DNA of 64,000 nucleotides from Brooklawnia sp963780175 (GTDB lineage: Bacteria; Actinomycetota; Actinomycetes; Propionibacteriales; Propionibacteriaceae), in contig CAWAAT010000001.1 of NCBI GenBank assembly GCA_963780175.1, forward strand, positions 1,240,001-1,304,000. Reading direction: 5' to 3'. The translations under genes and the position numbers were made by a program. The notes beneath the pieces were generated by a model. That model saw nothing but the letters and a program-made list of their open reading frames with translations. It searched no databases and was not told where the DNA came from. Shown piece after piece: positions 63,354 through 64,000 of the stretch (position 1 is the first letter of the stretch; every line of letters starts with the position of its first letter).

Positions 63354-63890
63354 CTGTCTGGGGGCGGACAGTCTGATGGGAAGCATGGGATCCCATGGGC
63401 TTGGTGCAGACAGCGGGGTATCAGGGTGGCAGTCCACGACATGTCCTGCAGCCTCAATGTTGGGACGCTGTGCTCGTTGAGGTGGAGCGGAGGAACCTTG
63501 CGCCCGGATGCGCATCAAGCGGTGCGGTCCCTCTCTTTGCCGTCGGGGAGCCGGACGGCGGAGTTGGGTCGTCAGGGCTATCCCCGCCCGCTACTGCCCG
63601 GAGTGGGACGCGGCGCCCGTCCCATGCCGATGAAGATTCACACCTGACCGCCGCTGGGTGGTGGCTGCGCACGACTCTCTCAGGGTCGATCGCAGTGTTC
63701 ACGGAGTGAGCGTGTCGTGCCGATGTTCTTGGTGGGATGAGTGTTCAAGCTTTGAGTCCGATTACGGGCCCTTTGCTAGGCAGAGCACAACCGCGACGCG
63801 GGACAGCTATATGACTACAGTGAAAGCTATGCACTCCCACTCCGTGGGCGCGACCGCGTCCATCCTTGCCTGTCGGCATGGCAGGCGTGC
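63354..63890. other. Gene-poor stretch with a 14-bp palindrome
   Basis: No convincing gene on either strand. CATGGGATCCCATG at 63384-63397 is a perfect palindrome 30 bases after the TrbL-like stop. A short frame starting at ATG 63811 (27 residues) ends by overlapping the ATG at 63891 and may be a leader peptide, but I cannot support it further. Confidence 0.4.
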
Positions 63891-64000
63891 ATGACTGGTG
63901 TCGTCAAGGTTGTCGCAAGGACCCACACCCAAGCTATGGAGCAATTGCAGGAAGGGTACGTGCAGGCGGTCGCGGCCACGGCTGGAGTCATCGCGGAGTT
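63891..64000 (+). CDS. Start of a gene running out of the window, possibly DUF4365-like
   Basis: From ATG 63891 the frame is open to the end and reads TGVVKVVARTHTQAMEQLQE then YVQAVAATAGVIAE. The R-T-x(3)-E-x(2)-x-E-x-Y-V-x-A-V-A-A-x-A-G pattern resembles the N-terminus of DUF4365 (nuclease-fold) proteins carried on mobile elements. Only 36 residues are visible, so the family is a guess. Confidence 0.4.
   Translation, partial: MTGVVKVVARTHTQAMEQLQEGYVQAVAATAGVIAE

Larger units (their letters stand above)
50230..64000 (+). mobile_element. Integrative and conjugative-type element inserted at tRNA-Leu(CAG); right end outside window
   Basis: The order tRNA 3' end, tyrosine integrase, excisionase-like HTH protein, cargo (DnaQ-TerB-BRCT, DUF262-DUF1524-RAMA), then a tight run of overlapping genes with a ParA-like ATPase and a TrbL/VirB6-like protein is that of an actinobacterial integrative element. 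The left boundary is taken as the T-arm/acceptor part of the tRNA (about 50230-50264). I found no second copy of that sequence in the window, so attR and probably the VirB4/TraG-type genes lie beyond 64000. Confidence 0.75.

Noticed and set aside
1..64000. CRISPR arrays and rRNA genes
   Set aside because: No regularly spaced repeats and no rRNA-like sequence were seen on either strand.

Overview
The window is GC-rich DNA with actinobacterial features: many GTG starts, ATGA/GTGA-type overlaps and TANNNT boxes a few bases before start codons. The gene content (pyruvate phosphate dikinase with its regulator, a succinyl-CoA:acetate-type CoA transferase, a polyphosphate-type glucokinase, a Ski2-like DUF3516 helicase, YwiC and DUF1015 proteins) fits a propionibacterium-like member of the Actinomycetota. 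That placement is inference from gene content; there is no rRNA or marker gene to prove it.

Left part, 1-25 kb: mostly core metabolism. A truncated sugar-acid/dihydroxy-acid dehydratase, a HAD protein and a frame-broken GH3 hydrolase come first, with an intact GH3 paralogue at 9.7 kb. The ppdK/regulator pair, a CoA transferase, a HAD phosphatase, a PemK/MazF-like protein, tRNA-Gly(CCC), thiol peroxidase, an envelope cluster (DUF1707 plus two PH-domain proteins), ppgK, argS and an aldo/keto reductase follow. Many genes here have a TAGNNT-like box 6-7 nt before the start codon, the layout of leaderless transcripts.

25.8-30.4 kb: the last ~370 bp of a UDP-sugar dehydrogenase gene plus the tail of a YdcF gene occur twice as ~472 bp, almost identical direct repeats. 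Between them sits a cassette with two tiny membrane-protein genes, an ABC ATPase and permease, a guanidinium exporter (gdx) behind a guanidine-III riboswitch, and a dead alpha/beta hydrolase. The left junction is a three-part mosaic that also contains 88 bp of a gene whose other copy lies at 35.2 kb.

30-47 kb: pgi, two paralogous membrane-anchored cell-wall hydrolases, an aldolase-fold protein lacking the usual Schiff-base lysine, a YeiH-type transporter coupled to a 49-residue microprotein, a Rieske/FAD oxidoreductase, the Ski2-like helicase, and a complete oligopeptide ABC operon (binding protein, two permeases, two ATPases).

47.5-50 kb: a decay zone with a frame-broken 1-phosphofructokinase gene and a degraded lipoprotein/secreted-protein pair next to tRNA-Leu(CAG).

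50.2 kb to the right end: an integrative element in tRNA-Leu. It has a tyrosine integrase, an excisionase-like HTH protein, a DnaQ-TerB-BRCT protein, a badly broken LysM/BTAD gene, a single-chain DUF262-DUF1524-RAMA protein (predicted modification-dependent restriction), and the start of a conjugation module (HTH protein, ParA-like ATPase, small pilin-like membrane protein, anchored protein, TrbL/VirB6-like protein). The right end of the element is outside the window.

Frameshifts are concentrated in a few loci (GH3 at 2.1-2.8 kb, fruK, the pair left of tRNA-Leu, LysM/BTAD), while long core genes such as ppdK, argS and the helicase are intact. This favours true decay, but read errors cannot be excluded from sequence alone.
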